Assembly: GCA_020435085.1 (NCBI GenBank)
Contig: JAGRAB010000097.1
Coordinates: 1-6,049, forward strand
Reading direction: 5' to 3'
From: Bdellovibrionales bacterium
GTDB lineage: Bacteria; Bdellovibrionota; Bdellovibrionia; Bdellovibrionales; UBA1609
DNA length: 6,049 nucleotides
This document shows, one piece after another, positions 1 to 6,049 of this stretch. The notes under the pieces were generated by a model. It saw only the letters and a list, made by a program, of their open reading frames with translations. It was not told where the DNA came from and ran no database searches. Positions within the stretch are counted from its first letter, which is position 1. Each line of letters starts with the position of its first letter. Made by a program: the position numbers and the translations under genes.

Positions 1-346
1 AGCCGGAATTTCTGCATGGGTGGCTTACGACTTTTACATAAGACATCCAGAAAAACCAAAAATGGTGACAGATAAATTGGGCAATTTGTATGATGTCGTC
101 TTTAACAAGTATTATGTCGATGAAATTTATTTTAGCAAAATTATTGATCCGCTTGTGGAGTTAAGTAAAGGGCTTTGGCTTTACATTGATGTGAACTTTA
201 TTGATAAGACAACATATTTTGTCTCTGACCTTGTTAAGGGCTCGGGTCAATTTTTAAAAACCCTACAAAATGGAAACTTACAAATGTATGCCCTTTATAT
301 TTCACTGGGTGTTGTTTTAACGATTACTTACGTCTTGATAGGATAA
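1..346 (+). CDS. nuoL: NADH-quinone oxidoreductase subunit L, C-terminal end (5' part outside window)
   Basis: This is the C-terminal end (about 114 residues) of NuoL, the distal antiporter-like proton-pumping subunit of complex I in the cytoplasmic membrane. The frame is open to the left edge, so the GTG at position 20 is an internal valine and not a start. Seen in sequence: the stretch NKYYVDEIYF (about nt 101-130), then a spaced D..FID segment, then LQNGNLQMYALYISLG leading into a final hydrophobic helix that ends in VLIG and TAA at 344-346. The NKYYVDE and LQxGxLQxYA blocks are characteristic of the NuoL C-terminus, after the long lateral helix region. The following nuoM and nuoN confirm the canonical L-M-N order. 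Only the tail can be judged, so the catalytic membrane Lys and Glu residues are not visible. Confidence 0.94.
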   Translation, partial: AGISAWVAYDFYIRHPEKPKMVTDKLGNLYDVVFNKYYVDEIYFSKIIDPLVELSKGLWLYIDVNFIDKTTYFVSDLVKGSGQFLKTLQNGNLQMYALYISLGVVLTITYVLIG

Positions 347-352
347 AAAAAC

Positions 353-1933
353 ATGCTTTTGTCGCTCATCATCTTTTTGCCGATTTTCTATGGTCTCATT
401 ATTTGGTTGCTGCCAGAAAAAGCGACTCGTGTAACAGCAATGACTTTGTCTGGCTTTCACTTCGTATTTAGTCTTCTTATTCTTATAAAGTTTGATTCGG
501 CAACGCCAGCTCTTCAGCTTGTTGAGCAAGTCCCGTGGGTCCCAACATTTGGAATTTCGTATTTTGTTGGAGTGGATGGAATTTCACTTTGGCTTGTATT
601 GCTAACAACATTTTTAACACCAGTCACAATTCTCGGTAGTTGGACCGCCATTGAAAACAAAGTGAAGGGTTTTCATGTGGCGATGTTTGCCTTAGAAGCC
701 ACAATGATTGGAACCTTTCTCGCAATGGATGCTGTTTTGTTTTACGTCTTCTTCGAAGCCTCATTGATTCCAATGTACTTTATGATTGGAATTTGGGGTG
801 GACCTCGTAAGATTTATGCCACTGTAAAGTTTTTTATTTATACGATGTTTGGCTCTCTTTTTATGTTGATGGCTTTGATTGCGTTGATGTTTATGACTCG
901 CGATATGCTTGGCGGCCAAATGAGTGCGAGCCTTTTAGATTTTTATAAATTAGATATTCCCTTTGTCGGAGGCGATTTCTTAAACACTCAAACGCTCTTG
1001 TTTTTTGCATTTGCTTTAGCATTTGCCATTAAAGTTCCTATGGTGCCGTTTCATACATGGTTGCCAGATGCGCATGTGGAAGCCCCGACCCCAGGATCAG
1101 TTATTCTTGCTGGTGTTATGTTAAAAATGGGAACTTATGGGTTTATGCGATTTGCAATGCCGTTATTTCCAGAGGCTGTTCAATATTGGTCTTGGCTCTT
1201 TATGTTTCTAGCAGTTTTTGGAATTATCTATGGTGCTCTTGTGGCCATGGTTCAGCCAGATATTAAAAAGCTAGTAGCCTACTCGTCTGTTTCTCATATG
1301 GGTTATGTCATTTTGGGTTTGTTTGCTATGAATAGTTATGGAATGTCTGGGGGCCTTTACCAAATGTTGAATCATGGTATTAGTACAGGAGCCCTTTTCT
1401 TGATGGTGGGAATGGTTTATGAAAAAACCCATTCACGAGAAATATCAAAGTATGGTGGTCTTGCGGTTGTAGCTCCATGGTATGCCATTTTGTTTCTTAT
1501 TGTCACAATGTCGTCAATTGCAGTTCCAATGACCAATGGATTTATTGGTGAATTTCTTATTCTATTAGGCGGATTCCAGGCGTCTTATGCGTTTGGAGTT
1601 TTTGCGGTTTCTGGTGTTGTTCTGGGGGCCGCTTATATGCTTTGGATGGTTAAGCGTGTTTTCTTTGGAGCCGAAGGTGAGCTTGTCACAAAATATAAAT
1701 CCCATGGGCTAGATTTAGGATTACGAGAAATGTGTGTCATGGCACCATTAATCCTTCTCATCTTTTGGATGGGAATTTTTCCGAATCATTTTCTCAAATT
1801 TACTGAGGCAAGTGTTCAGCATCTTCTCAATAATAAAAACAACTATGAGTTGACGATAAAACAAGATGTTCCAGAAAAAACATTTTTTGCAAAAGCAAAA
1901 TCAGACCGATCTGTGGCGACGGAGGAAAATTAA
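353..1933 (+). CDS. nuoM: NADH-quinone oxidoreductase subunit M
   Basis: NuoM is a polytopic antiporter-like subunit that forms one of the proton channels in the membrane arm of complex I. The 526-residue product is hydrophobic throughout and has the expected family blocks: FFEASLIPM with the TM5 glutamate E135, AIKVPMVPFHTWLPDAH with K227, the TM8 lysine K258 (VMLKMGTYG), KKLVAYSSVSHMGY with H315, and GFIGEFLIL with E400. These match the proton-path residues known from E. coli NuoM (E144, K234, K265, H322, E407), so the pump should be functional. The start is ATG six bases after the nuoL stop, with an AGGA-type ribosome site in the nuoL end. The product is slightly longer than E. coli NuoM (about 509 residues) because of a hydrophilic Lys/Glu-rich tail, roughly residues 494-526. 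The stop overlaps the nuoN start by one base. Confidence 0.97.
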   Translation: MLLSLIIFLPIFYGLIIWLLPEKATRVTAMTLSGFHFVFSLLILIKFDSATPALQLVEQVPWVPTFGISYFVGVDGISLWLVLLTTFLTPVTILGSWTAIENKVKGFHVAMFALEATMIGTFLAMDAVLFYVFFEASLIPMYFMIGIWGGPRKIYATVKFFIYTMFGSLFMLMALIALMFMTRDMLGGQMSASLLDFYKLDIPFVGGDFLNTQTLLFFAFALAFAIKVPMVPFHTWLPDAHVEAPTPGSVILAGVMLKMGTYGFMRFAMPLFPEAVQYWSWLFMFLAVFGIIYGALVAMVQPDIKKLVAYSSVSHMGYVILGLFAMNSYGMSGGLYQMLNHGISTGALFLMVGMVYEKTHSREISKYGGLAVVAPWYAILFLIVTMSSIAVPMTNGFIGEFLILLGGFQASYAFGVFAVSGVVLGAAYMLWMVKRVFFGAEGELVTKYKSHGLDLGLREMCVMAPLILLIFWMGIFPNHFLKFTEASVQHLLNNKNNYELTIKQDVPEKTFFAKAKSDRSVATEEN

Positions 1934-3411
1934 TGGACATTCAATTTGAACTCTTAGATCTTCTTTTGGTTTCCCCTGTCCTTGTATTATTTTTAGCAAG
2001 CATTATTCCATTAACGATGAAAGTTTTATCTGGAAACAGAGAGACCAATACGTTCTCTACATTTGCCTGTGGTTTGGGTGGAGTGATTGCGGCAACATTT
2101 TTAACTGCTGCAAATTATGGAATTCAAAAAACAGCCTTTCAAGAAGCTTTGCGATTTGATGGTCTTTCTTTTTGGATTCAAATGACAGTATTACTTGTCG
2201 CAGGTGCGACACTCATTTTTTCTAAAGAGAGTTCAGCAACAAATAACAATCAGTTTTCTGAATTTGTTTTTTTACTCTTGAATTCAGCCATTGGAATGAT
2301 GGTTGTTGTTTGGGCAAACGACTTGATGACTTTATTTATTGGAATTGAATTGATGTCGTTATGTCTTTATATTTTAATCGCTCTTTCCTCAGAAGAGCGT
2401 CTTTCAAAAGAGGCTGCATTTAAATATTTTGTTTTAGGGAGCTTTGCTTCGGCGATTATGCTTTACGGAGTTTCTTTTATTTATGGAACAGTTAACGCAA
2501 CGACAATTCCTGAAATCACAAAACTCGCCCCAGATTTAATGGAGACAAATCGATTGTTTCTTATGGGAGTCATTTTAACAATGCTTGGGCTCTTTTTTAA
2601 GGTTTCAATTTTTCCATTCCACGCCTGGACACCGGATGTCTATCAAGGAGCGGCAACACCGCTCACAGCATTTATGAGCACAGGAGTCAAAGCGGTATCA
2701 CTGGCCTTTATTTTAAGGTTTTTTACGATGGATATTTTATTGTCGGAGCATTCAACACCATTGATGAATGCCGTTGAGTGGCTTGCGGCATTGACGATTT
2801 TAGTAGGAAATATTGCAGCGATTATGCAAACAAACTTCAAGCGAATGCTTGCCTATTCGAGTGTGGCACATTCTGGCTATGTTCTTATTGGCCTTCTTGC
2901 AGCAGGTGTTGGTGGAGAAGCTTTACTCGGAGCCTCTGGGGTTGTTTTCTATGTTATTAGCTATGCGATAATGACTCTTGGCGCGTTTGGCGTGATTGGG
3001 CTGTTTGAAACCAATGAAGACTCAATGATTGATATTGATGACCTTAAAGGCCTTGCCCAAAGAAGCCCATGGGTGGCGGCATGTATTTCTCTTTTCATGT
3101 TAAGTCTTGCAGGAATTCCACCGACAGTTGGATTTTTTGGTAAGTTTTTTATTTTTTCAGCAGCAATTAAGCAGGGCTTTGTATGGCTGGCCATTTGGGG
3201 AGTCATTGGGTCCGTCATTAGTGTATATTTTTACTTACGACCAATTGTACTTATGTATATGTACGATGAAGAGGGTGCGACAGTGATCTCATCAAAAGTT
3301 CTCACTCAAATGGCCATAACCATCGCAGCACTTCTTATCTTGGCATTAGGTATTTTCTCAGAACCACTCTACAAAGCGGTACTAGCAAATATGGGTAGTT
3401 TGTTTTTGTAA
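1933..3411 (+). CDS. nuoN: NADH-quinone oxidoreductase subunit N
   Basis: NuoN is the third antiporter-like membrane subunit of complex I, next to the small Nuo A/J/K subunits. The 492-residue product carries GIELMSLCLYIL with E139, FFKVSIFPFHAWTPDVYQGA with K223, STGVKAVS with K253, the MLAYSSVAHSGY loop and GFFGKFFIF with K404. All equivalents of the known membrane-centre charged residues are present. The ATG overlaps the nuoM stop (TAATG) and is preceded by GGAGG at 1921-1925 with 7-nt spacing, so translation is probably coupled. The last nine codons plus stop lie in a 31-bp sequence repeated downstream (5037-5067), but the gene itself reads to a normal-looking C-terminus and appears intact. 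No hairpin with a T-run follows the stop, so read-through into the next gene is likely. Confidence 0.97.
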   Translation: MDIQFELLDLLLVSPVLVLFLASIIPLTMKVLSGNRETNTFSTFACGLGGVIAATFLTAANYGIQKTAFQEALRFDGLSFWIQMTVLLVAGATLIFSKESSATNNNQFSEFVFLLLNSAIGMMVVVWANDLMTLFIGIELMSLCLYILIALSSEERLSKEAAFKYFVLGSFASAIMLYGVSFIYGTVNATTIPEITKLAPDLMETNRLFLMGVILTMLGLFFKVSIFPFHAWTPDVYQGAATPLTAFMSTGVKAVSLAFILRFFTMDILLSEHSTPLMNAVEWLAALTILVGNIAAIMQTNFKRMLAYSSVAHSGYVLIGLLAAGVGGEALLGASGVVFYVISYAIMTLGAFGVIGLFETNEDSMIDIDDLKGLAQRSPWVAACISLFMLSLAGIPPTVGFFGKFFIFSAAIKQGFVWLAIWGVIGSVISVYFYLRPIVLMYMYDEEGATVISSKVLTQMAITIAALLILALGIFSEPLYKAVLANMGSLFL

Positions 3412-3412
3412 A
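3382..3412 (+). repeat. 31-bp direct repeat, upstream copy (3' end of nuoN)
   Basis: This perfect 31-bp direct repeat begins ctagcaaat and ends tttttgtaaa. It is identical base for base to 5037-5067, with an offset of 1655 bp. It starts exactly on a nuoN codon boundary and covers the last nine codons (LANMGSLFL), the stop and one further base. The flanking bases differ (a before and g after here; c before and a after in the other copy). Beyond the repeat there is only fuzzy similarity (acgaa-containing, roughly 3415-3430 against 5069-5083). It has the geometry of a duplicated integration site at the end of a housekeeping gene. Confidence 0.95.
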
Positions 3413-3418
3413 GGAACG

Positions 3419-3424
3419 AAGGGG
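3419..3424 (+). promoter_or_regulatory. ribosome binding site for the secreted cysteine-rich protein gene
   Basis: AAGGGG lies 7 nt upstream of the GTG at 3432 and supports that start. It sits just outside the 31-bp repeat, inside the proposed module, so the cargo brings its own translation signal while probably relying on transcription from the nuo operon. A second purine run (AAGGA, about 3412-3416) overlaps the end of the repeat and is a less well-spaced alternative. Confidence 0.6.
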
Positions 3425-3431
3425 CCAAAGA

Positions 3432-4094
3432 GTGAGTTTCCTCAAAACAATCGCTAGCTTTATTTTTTTAATAAATATATTGCCAGCTTATGCTGAAGAA
3501 GAATGTTTAAAGTGGTTTTTAGAGTCAGGACTTATTCCTAAAGCAAATGACTGTGAGATGAAGTGTGCTGTGACTCCCGTGGCCATGGATTCATTCTCGT
3601 GTTCAACTCAGTGTGAAGAACTTTGCTCAAAATCAACGGTGGAGCAAATATTAGCATATTTTCCTCGCCTTTCAGAAGGCGACCGCCTTGTGATATCTAA
3701 AATGCCAAAGGAAGCATTTAAAGTTTTTCTAGCAAAGGAAAAAGCAGAAGATTTAACAAAGAAAATATTTAATAAATCGGGTAAAGACGATGAAAGCGAT
3801 GCTTTTAGACACTTTGTATGGAGTGCGTTAGTAACGAAAGAGCTTGGAGAAGATAAGGCAAAAACATTTCTTAAGGCACACGAGGAGGACTCCACACAGG
3901 AAAAAAATCAGAAAGAGATGGATACTCAAAACAACAAACAGGGCCTTATGTTCGTTATGGAAAAAGTAAAAAATCGCCAGGAAGTAGAGATTGATCAAAT
4001 TGAAAAAGAGGCGTTATTAAGACTTCGTAACAAAAAATTAAAAGTATTAATGCCAAAATTAAAAAAAATACCAGGAGGATATTATTCTAAATAA
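3432..4094 (+). CDS. secreted cysteine-rich protein with a DUF6973-like DAFRH/HE/MD..NN domain
   Basis: Function unknown. The 220-residue product starts with GTG, 20 nt after nuoN. Residues 1-21 form a Sec signal peptide ending PAYA, with predicted cleavage before E22; there is no cysteine at +1, so it is not an obvious lipoprotein. The mature N-terminal part has six cysteines (C25, C41, C45, C57, C61, C65) in a CxxxC / CxxxCxxxC pattern, enough for three disulfides in the periplasm or outside the cell. Residues about 119-171 carry DAFRH (123-127), W130, HE (150-151), MD (163-164), NN (167-168) and G171. From memory this conserved pattern matches the DUF6973-type domain, which also occurs at the C-terminus of polymorphic-toxin-like proteins. 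The rest is Lys/Glu-rich and probably helical. Ile codons are ATA in 6 of 11 cases, unlike nuo. It overlaps the next gene and lies inside the repeat-flanked module. The gene is certain, the domain likely, the role unknown. Confidence 0.85.
   Translation: MSFLKTIASFIFLINILPAYAEEECLKWFLESGLIPKANDCEMKCAVTPVAMDSFSCSTQCEELCSKSTVEQILAYFPRLSEGDRLVISKMPKEAFKVFLAKEKAEDLTKKIFNKSGKDDESDAFRHFVWSALVTKELGEDKAKTFLKAHEEDSTQEKNQKEMDTQNNKQGLMFVMEKVKNRQEVEIDQIEKEALLRLRNKKLKVLMPKLKKIPGGYYSK
4061..4068 (+). repeat. A8 homopolymer tract near the end of the cysteine-rich protein gene
   Basis: This run of eight A residues falls in codons 210-213 of the upstream gene, directly before the AGGAGG ribosome site of the EEP gene. 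Loss of one A, by mutation or by polymerase slippage, would put the upstream frame into the EEP frame with no intervening stop, giving one fused polypeptide. Whether slippage occurs cannot be told from sequence. Confidence 0.5.
4073..4078 (+). promoter_or_regulatory. consensus Shine-Dalgarno AGGAGG pointing to an ATT start
   Basis: AGGAGG is the full anti-16S complement and the strongest ribosome site in this part of the window. Within a normal distance downstream there is no ATG, GTG or TTG in any frame. The EEP-frame codons there are ATT (4081, spacing 2 nt) and ATT (4084, spacing 5 nt). The second has acceptable spacing, so this site decides the start of the EEP gene. It lies inside the last codons of the upstream gene, which implies translational coupling. 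Confidence 0.65.
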
Positions 4095-5040
4095 AGTTAT
4101 TGTTTTTCTAACCAGCGTACTTCTGTTTTCTACAGTACTAACTTTATTTGAAAACTATTTTTGGCTTTCCTCTGTTGTTGCTAATTTTCGCGAGTGGTTT
4201 ATTTATTCTAGTGTGGTTCTCTTGTTATTATCAATTAGAGTGGAAAACTATCGAAAGACAATAGTAGTTTTTACTTTAGCAATGGGTGTTTTTCATATTT
4301 TTAAGGTGCTGCCATATTGGTTAAAATCAGCTGGGCAGAAGGTTGAAAATCACGAAAGCTACGAAAAATTTAATATATTCTATGCAAATATAAACTCTCA
4401 AAATGTAGAAAAAGAAAAGCTTATAAAATACTTAGAGAAGGCTCGGCCGAGTATTGCCCTACTGCTGGAAGTGAATAGTTCTTGGGCAAAAGAATTAAAA
4501 AAAATTAAAGAGGTTTTCCCATATACAAAAGCGATTGTGCAAGAGGGCAACTTTGGCATTGCTATATTAAGTCAATCATTAATTAAAATCAAAGATGTGT
4601 TTGTCGACAGAGAAAATCAAATTCCAGCTTTGTTTGTTCAGGTAACACAGAACGGTGTGGATCTTAATGTTTTACTTCTTCACGCCCATCCTCCTCTTGG
4701 GAAGTATGCAACAATAGTTAGAGATCAATACTTAGAAATGCTTGCACAAAAGATAAGTGAAATATCGGACTCGCTACTTGTGTGTGGAGATTTTAATTCG
4801 GGGCCCTGGACATCGATCTTCGAAAGTTTTTTATCGAAGTCTCAATTACAAATGGGAGGTGTTGTACGCAGCTGGCCAGAGGTGTCGGTTTTTCCAAAGT
4901 TGCCAATAGATCACTGTCTTGCAAAAGGAGTTGAGATCTTACAGTATGAAAAGGGCCCACGAATTGGTTCAGATCATAGGCCACTGCTTGTTCAGTTAAC
5001 CACGTCAATGCGTGGTGTTGCCGGAGAAATAAACCCCTAG
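4084..5040 (+). CDS. membrane-anchored endonuclease/exonuclease/phosphatase family protein
   Basis: This is a member of the EEP superfamily of metal-dependent phosphodiesterases and phosphomonoesterases; the substrate cannot be told. With the ATT start at 4084 the product is 318 residues. There are three hydrophobic segments (about 4-22, 38-51 and 59-76), then the EEP domain with all signature blocks: YANIN (N102/N104), LLLEVN (E129), HAHPP (H200/H202), GDFNSGPWT (D236, N238), PIDHC (D276, H277) and GSDHRPLL (D297, H298). The active site therefore appears intact. An N-terminal set of three helices is typical of YafD-like EEP proteins. The only conventional start keeping most of the protein, GTG 4213, would delete helix 1, cut helix 2, and lacks a ribosome site. 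The in-frame stop at 4060-4062 excludes starts further upstream. The gene overlaps the previous one by 11 nt. Ile codons are ATA in 10 of 24 cases. Its TAG stop is formed by the first bases of the downstream 31-bp repeat. Family call is firm; start is likely but unproven. Confidence 0.85.
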   Translation: MLNKVIVFLTSVLLFSTVLTLFENYFWLSSVVANFREWFIYSSVVLLLLSIRVENYRKTIVVFTLAMGVFHIFKVLPYWLKSAGQKVENHESYEKFNIFYANINSQNVEKEKLIKYLEKARPSIALLLEVNSSWAKELKKIKEVFPYTKAIVQEGNFGIAILSQSLIKIKDVFVDRENQIPALFVQVTQNGVDLNVLLLHAHPPLGKYATIVRDQYLEMLAQKISEISDSLLVCGDFNSGPWTSIFESFLSKSQLQMGGVVRSWPEVSVFPKLPIDHCLAKGVEILQYEKGPRIGSDHRPLLVQLTTSMRGVAGEINP

Positions 5041-5067
5041 CAAATATGGGTAGTTTGTTTTTGTAAA
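5037..5067 (+). repeat. 31-bp direct repeat, downstream copy
   Basis: This copy is identical to 3382-3412 in nuoN. Here it is non-coding except for its first four bases, which complete the last codon of the EEP gene and supply its TAG stop (5038-5040). It fills most of the 50-bp gap before the convergent patatin-like gene. If the module was inserted, this copy marks the right junction, and the sequence after 5067 is probably what originally followed nuoN. Confidence 0.95.
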
Positions 5068-5090
5068 ACACGAAAGAGCGAAGTTTTAAT

Positions 5091-6049
5091 TTAAATATTA
5101 TGCTGTCTTAAGGTGGCCATGGCAGAGCGAAACCCTGTACGAACGATGCCGCTGAGGATTTTTGGGCTCAAAGAAAAGTGATCATAAAAGAACATCTCAT
5201 AATCATGTGGGCTTGGGTGAATATAAATATAATCAACGTTTGGCTTAAAGTTTGTTTTTGAGGTGAGAATTTCAAGAAGTTTTTCGCGTTGCTCTTCGGG
5301 AAGATCAATTTGTTTTAAATATCCATTTACGGTACTCATCATGGAACGCACATCTTTTTGATGTTGAATATGACGTTCAATTTTTTGCTGAACAACTTGA
5401 TAAAGTGCTTGGTTAAAAATAATGGGGATTCCGTATTCATGCAGAGAGCCCATTTCACTATTGTAATGATAAGGTTGAATAGAGTAAGAGCTGATGACAA
5501 GATCAGCCTCGTGGTCAGCAGCCACATGGGTTGAAAGTGTGTCACGAATTTCTCCATCAAAAAAATGGATTCGTTTTCCGCGGCTATTATTGATTCCATA
5601 GGGTGCGAAAAAAGGGGGCAAGGCAGCGGAAGCTGCCACAGCTTGTGAGACCTTTGCAAAAGACGCATATTTAATGTCTTTGGTCTTTGTGGTTTCATCA
5701 AAGGGGCCAAAAATTACTTTTCGAGAATGGTTTAATTGGGTGGCCACAATATATAGGTCGGCACCAAGAGCTTTAAACTCATTAGTCGGAAAAACGTTTT
5801 CTCGAAGATAACGCTCAAGATTTTGAGTAGAAAATATGCCATTGACCTTAAATCCTCTTTTAAAAAGAGCCTCTAACCCACCTGAAACCACGGGCTTCTT
5901 TTTATAAAGGCGAGGCAAAAAAGACAGAGCCTTTGTGGGGTTCATATTAATAGAGAAAATATCTCGATACGTTAAAGGCTTTAATTTTTCACCATGCATG
6001 TCTTTATTTGGCGGGACTAATGAGTCAATACCATTGCCGCGAGTGAAGG
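5091..6049 (-). CDS. patatin-like phospholipase, 3' part (N-terminus outside window)
   Basis: Patatin-like proteins are Ser-Asp dyad lipid acyl hydrolases. The frame is open to the right edge: 16 codons precede the ATG at 5999 with no stop, so that methionine is probably internal and the gene is truncated by the window. The visible part, 318 residues, has the conserved middle and late blocks: LYIVATQLNHSRKVIFGP (starting about nt 5758), QAVAASAALPPFFAPY (the ASAAxPxxFxP block), and FFDGE with the catalytic aspartate at nt 5556-5558; Glu replaces the more usual Gly or Ala after DG. The oxyanion-hole glycines and the GxSxG nucleophile motif are not in view and should lie beyond 6049. The C-terminal part is helical, ending RQHNI and TAA. 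Codon use resembles nuo (ATA in 1 of 25 Ile). It is convergent with the nuo direction. Substrate and location unknown. Confidence 0.85.
   Translation of the reverse strand, partial: FTRGNGIDSLVPPNKDMHGEKLKPLTYRDIFSINMNPTKALSFLPRLYKKKPVVSGGLEALFKRGFKVNGIFSTQNLERYLRENVFPTNEFKALGADLYIVATQLNHSRKVIFGPFDETTKTKDIKYASFAKVSQAVAASAALPPFFAPYGINNSRGKRIHFFDGEIRDTLSTHVAADHEADLVISSYSIQPYHYNSEMGSLHEYGIPIIFNQALYQVVQQKIERHIQHQKDVRSMMSTVNGYLKQIDLPEEQREKLLEILTSKTNFKPNVDYIYIHPSPHDYEMFFYDHFSLSPKILSGIVRTGFRSAMATLRQHNI

Larger units (their letters stand above)
3382..5067 (+). mobile_element. putative acquired two-gene module inserted at the 3' end of nuoN
   Basis: This segment is bounded by two identical 31-bp copies of the nuoN 3' end and contains two genes on one strand. 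Isoleucine is encoded by ATA 16 times out of 35 inside it, against 8 of about 114 in nuoL (part), nuoM, nuoN and the patatin-like gene. Hand-counted GC in 4081-4380 is about 31%, compared with about 44% in 1021-1200 of nuoM. No integrase, transposase or terminal inverted repeats are visible, so it is not a self-mobile insertion sequence. It could be cargo placed by a recombinase acting in trans, a remnant of a larger element, or the product of recombination with a circle carrying a nuoN end. That it was acquired as a unit is an inference. Confidence 0.55.

Noticed and set aside
20..22. GTG as the start of a separate 108-residue protein
   Set aside because: The frame is open to the left edge and the product is the recognisable NuoL C-terminus.
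2961..3218. Minus-strand open frame of about 85 codons within nuoN
   Set aside because: It lies wholly antisense to a well-conserved complex I gene and shows no ribosome site or recognisable protein features; the same applies to the other short antisense frames in nuoM, nuoN and the cargo genes.
4213..4215. GTG as the start of the EEP gene
   Set aside because: There is no ribosome site in front of it, and it would remove the first membrane helix and half of the second; the AGGAGG plus ATT arrangement upstream fits better.
4999..5016. Inverted repeat ACCACG / CGTGGT as a terminator of the module
   Set aside because: It is a 6-bp stem inside the EEP coding region, without a following T-run; most likely chance.
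3413..5036. The segment as an insertion sequence or integron cassette
   Set aside because: There is no transposase or integrase, no terminal inverted repeats, and no attC-like folded site at the right end; only the direct repeats are present.
5056..5070. TGTTTT-TGT-AAAACA inverted repeat between the convergent genes as a bidirectional terminator
   Set aside because: The stem has six pairs, almost all A-T, with a 3-nt loop, so it is too weak to call; it arises partly from the last bases of the repeat.
5997..5999. ATG (minus strand) as the start of the patatin-like gene
   Set aside because: The frame continues open to the window edge, and the visible protein lacks the N-terminal GxSxG part that the family needs, so this is almost certainly an internal methionine.

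Overview
The window looks like the chromosome of a low-to-moderate GC Gram-negative bacterium. It carries the end of a respiratory complex I (nuo) operon, a Sec-exported protein and a patatin-like phospholipase. The combination would fit the Bdellovibrionota or a similar proteobacterial-type lineage, but that placement is a guess; the sequence alone does not fix the taxon.

Layout. Positions 1-3411 (+) hold the 3' end of nuoL, then complete nuoM and nuoN. These are tightly packed (6 nt between nuoL and nuoM, and a 1-nt TAATG overlap between nuoM and nuoN) and form the proton-pumping membrane arm of NADH:quinone oxidoreductase. Positions 3432-5040 (+) hold two further genes on the same strand: a small secreted cysteine-rich protein with a DAFRH...HE...MD..NN domain (DUF6973-like), and a membrane-anchored endonuclease/exonuclease/phosphatase (EEP) family hydrolase. 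Positions 5091-6049 (-) hold a convergent patatin-like gene that is cut by the right edge and lacks its N-terminal part here.

Main observation. The last nine codons and stop of nuoN, plus one base (3382-3412), are repeated perfectly (31 bp) immediately after the EEP gene (5037-5067). The two genes between the copies use the Ile codon ATA for 16 of 35 isoleucines; the flanking genes use it for 8 of about 114. Together this points to a horizontally acquired two-gene module of about 1.65 kb inserted at the 3' end of nuoN. The insertion left nuoN intact and placed the cargo downstream of the complex I operon with no visible terminator between. There is no integrase or transposase in the module.

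A second observation concerns the EEP gene. It has no ATG/GTG/TTG start that would preserve its first membrane segment, but a perfect AGGAGG sits 5 nt before an in-frame ATT (4084). This suggests a rare AUU start overlapping the upstream gene by 11 nt. An A8 tract just upstream offers an alternative, a slippage-generated fusion of the two cargo proteins.
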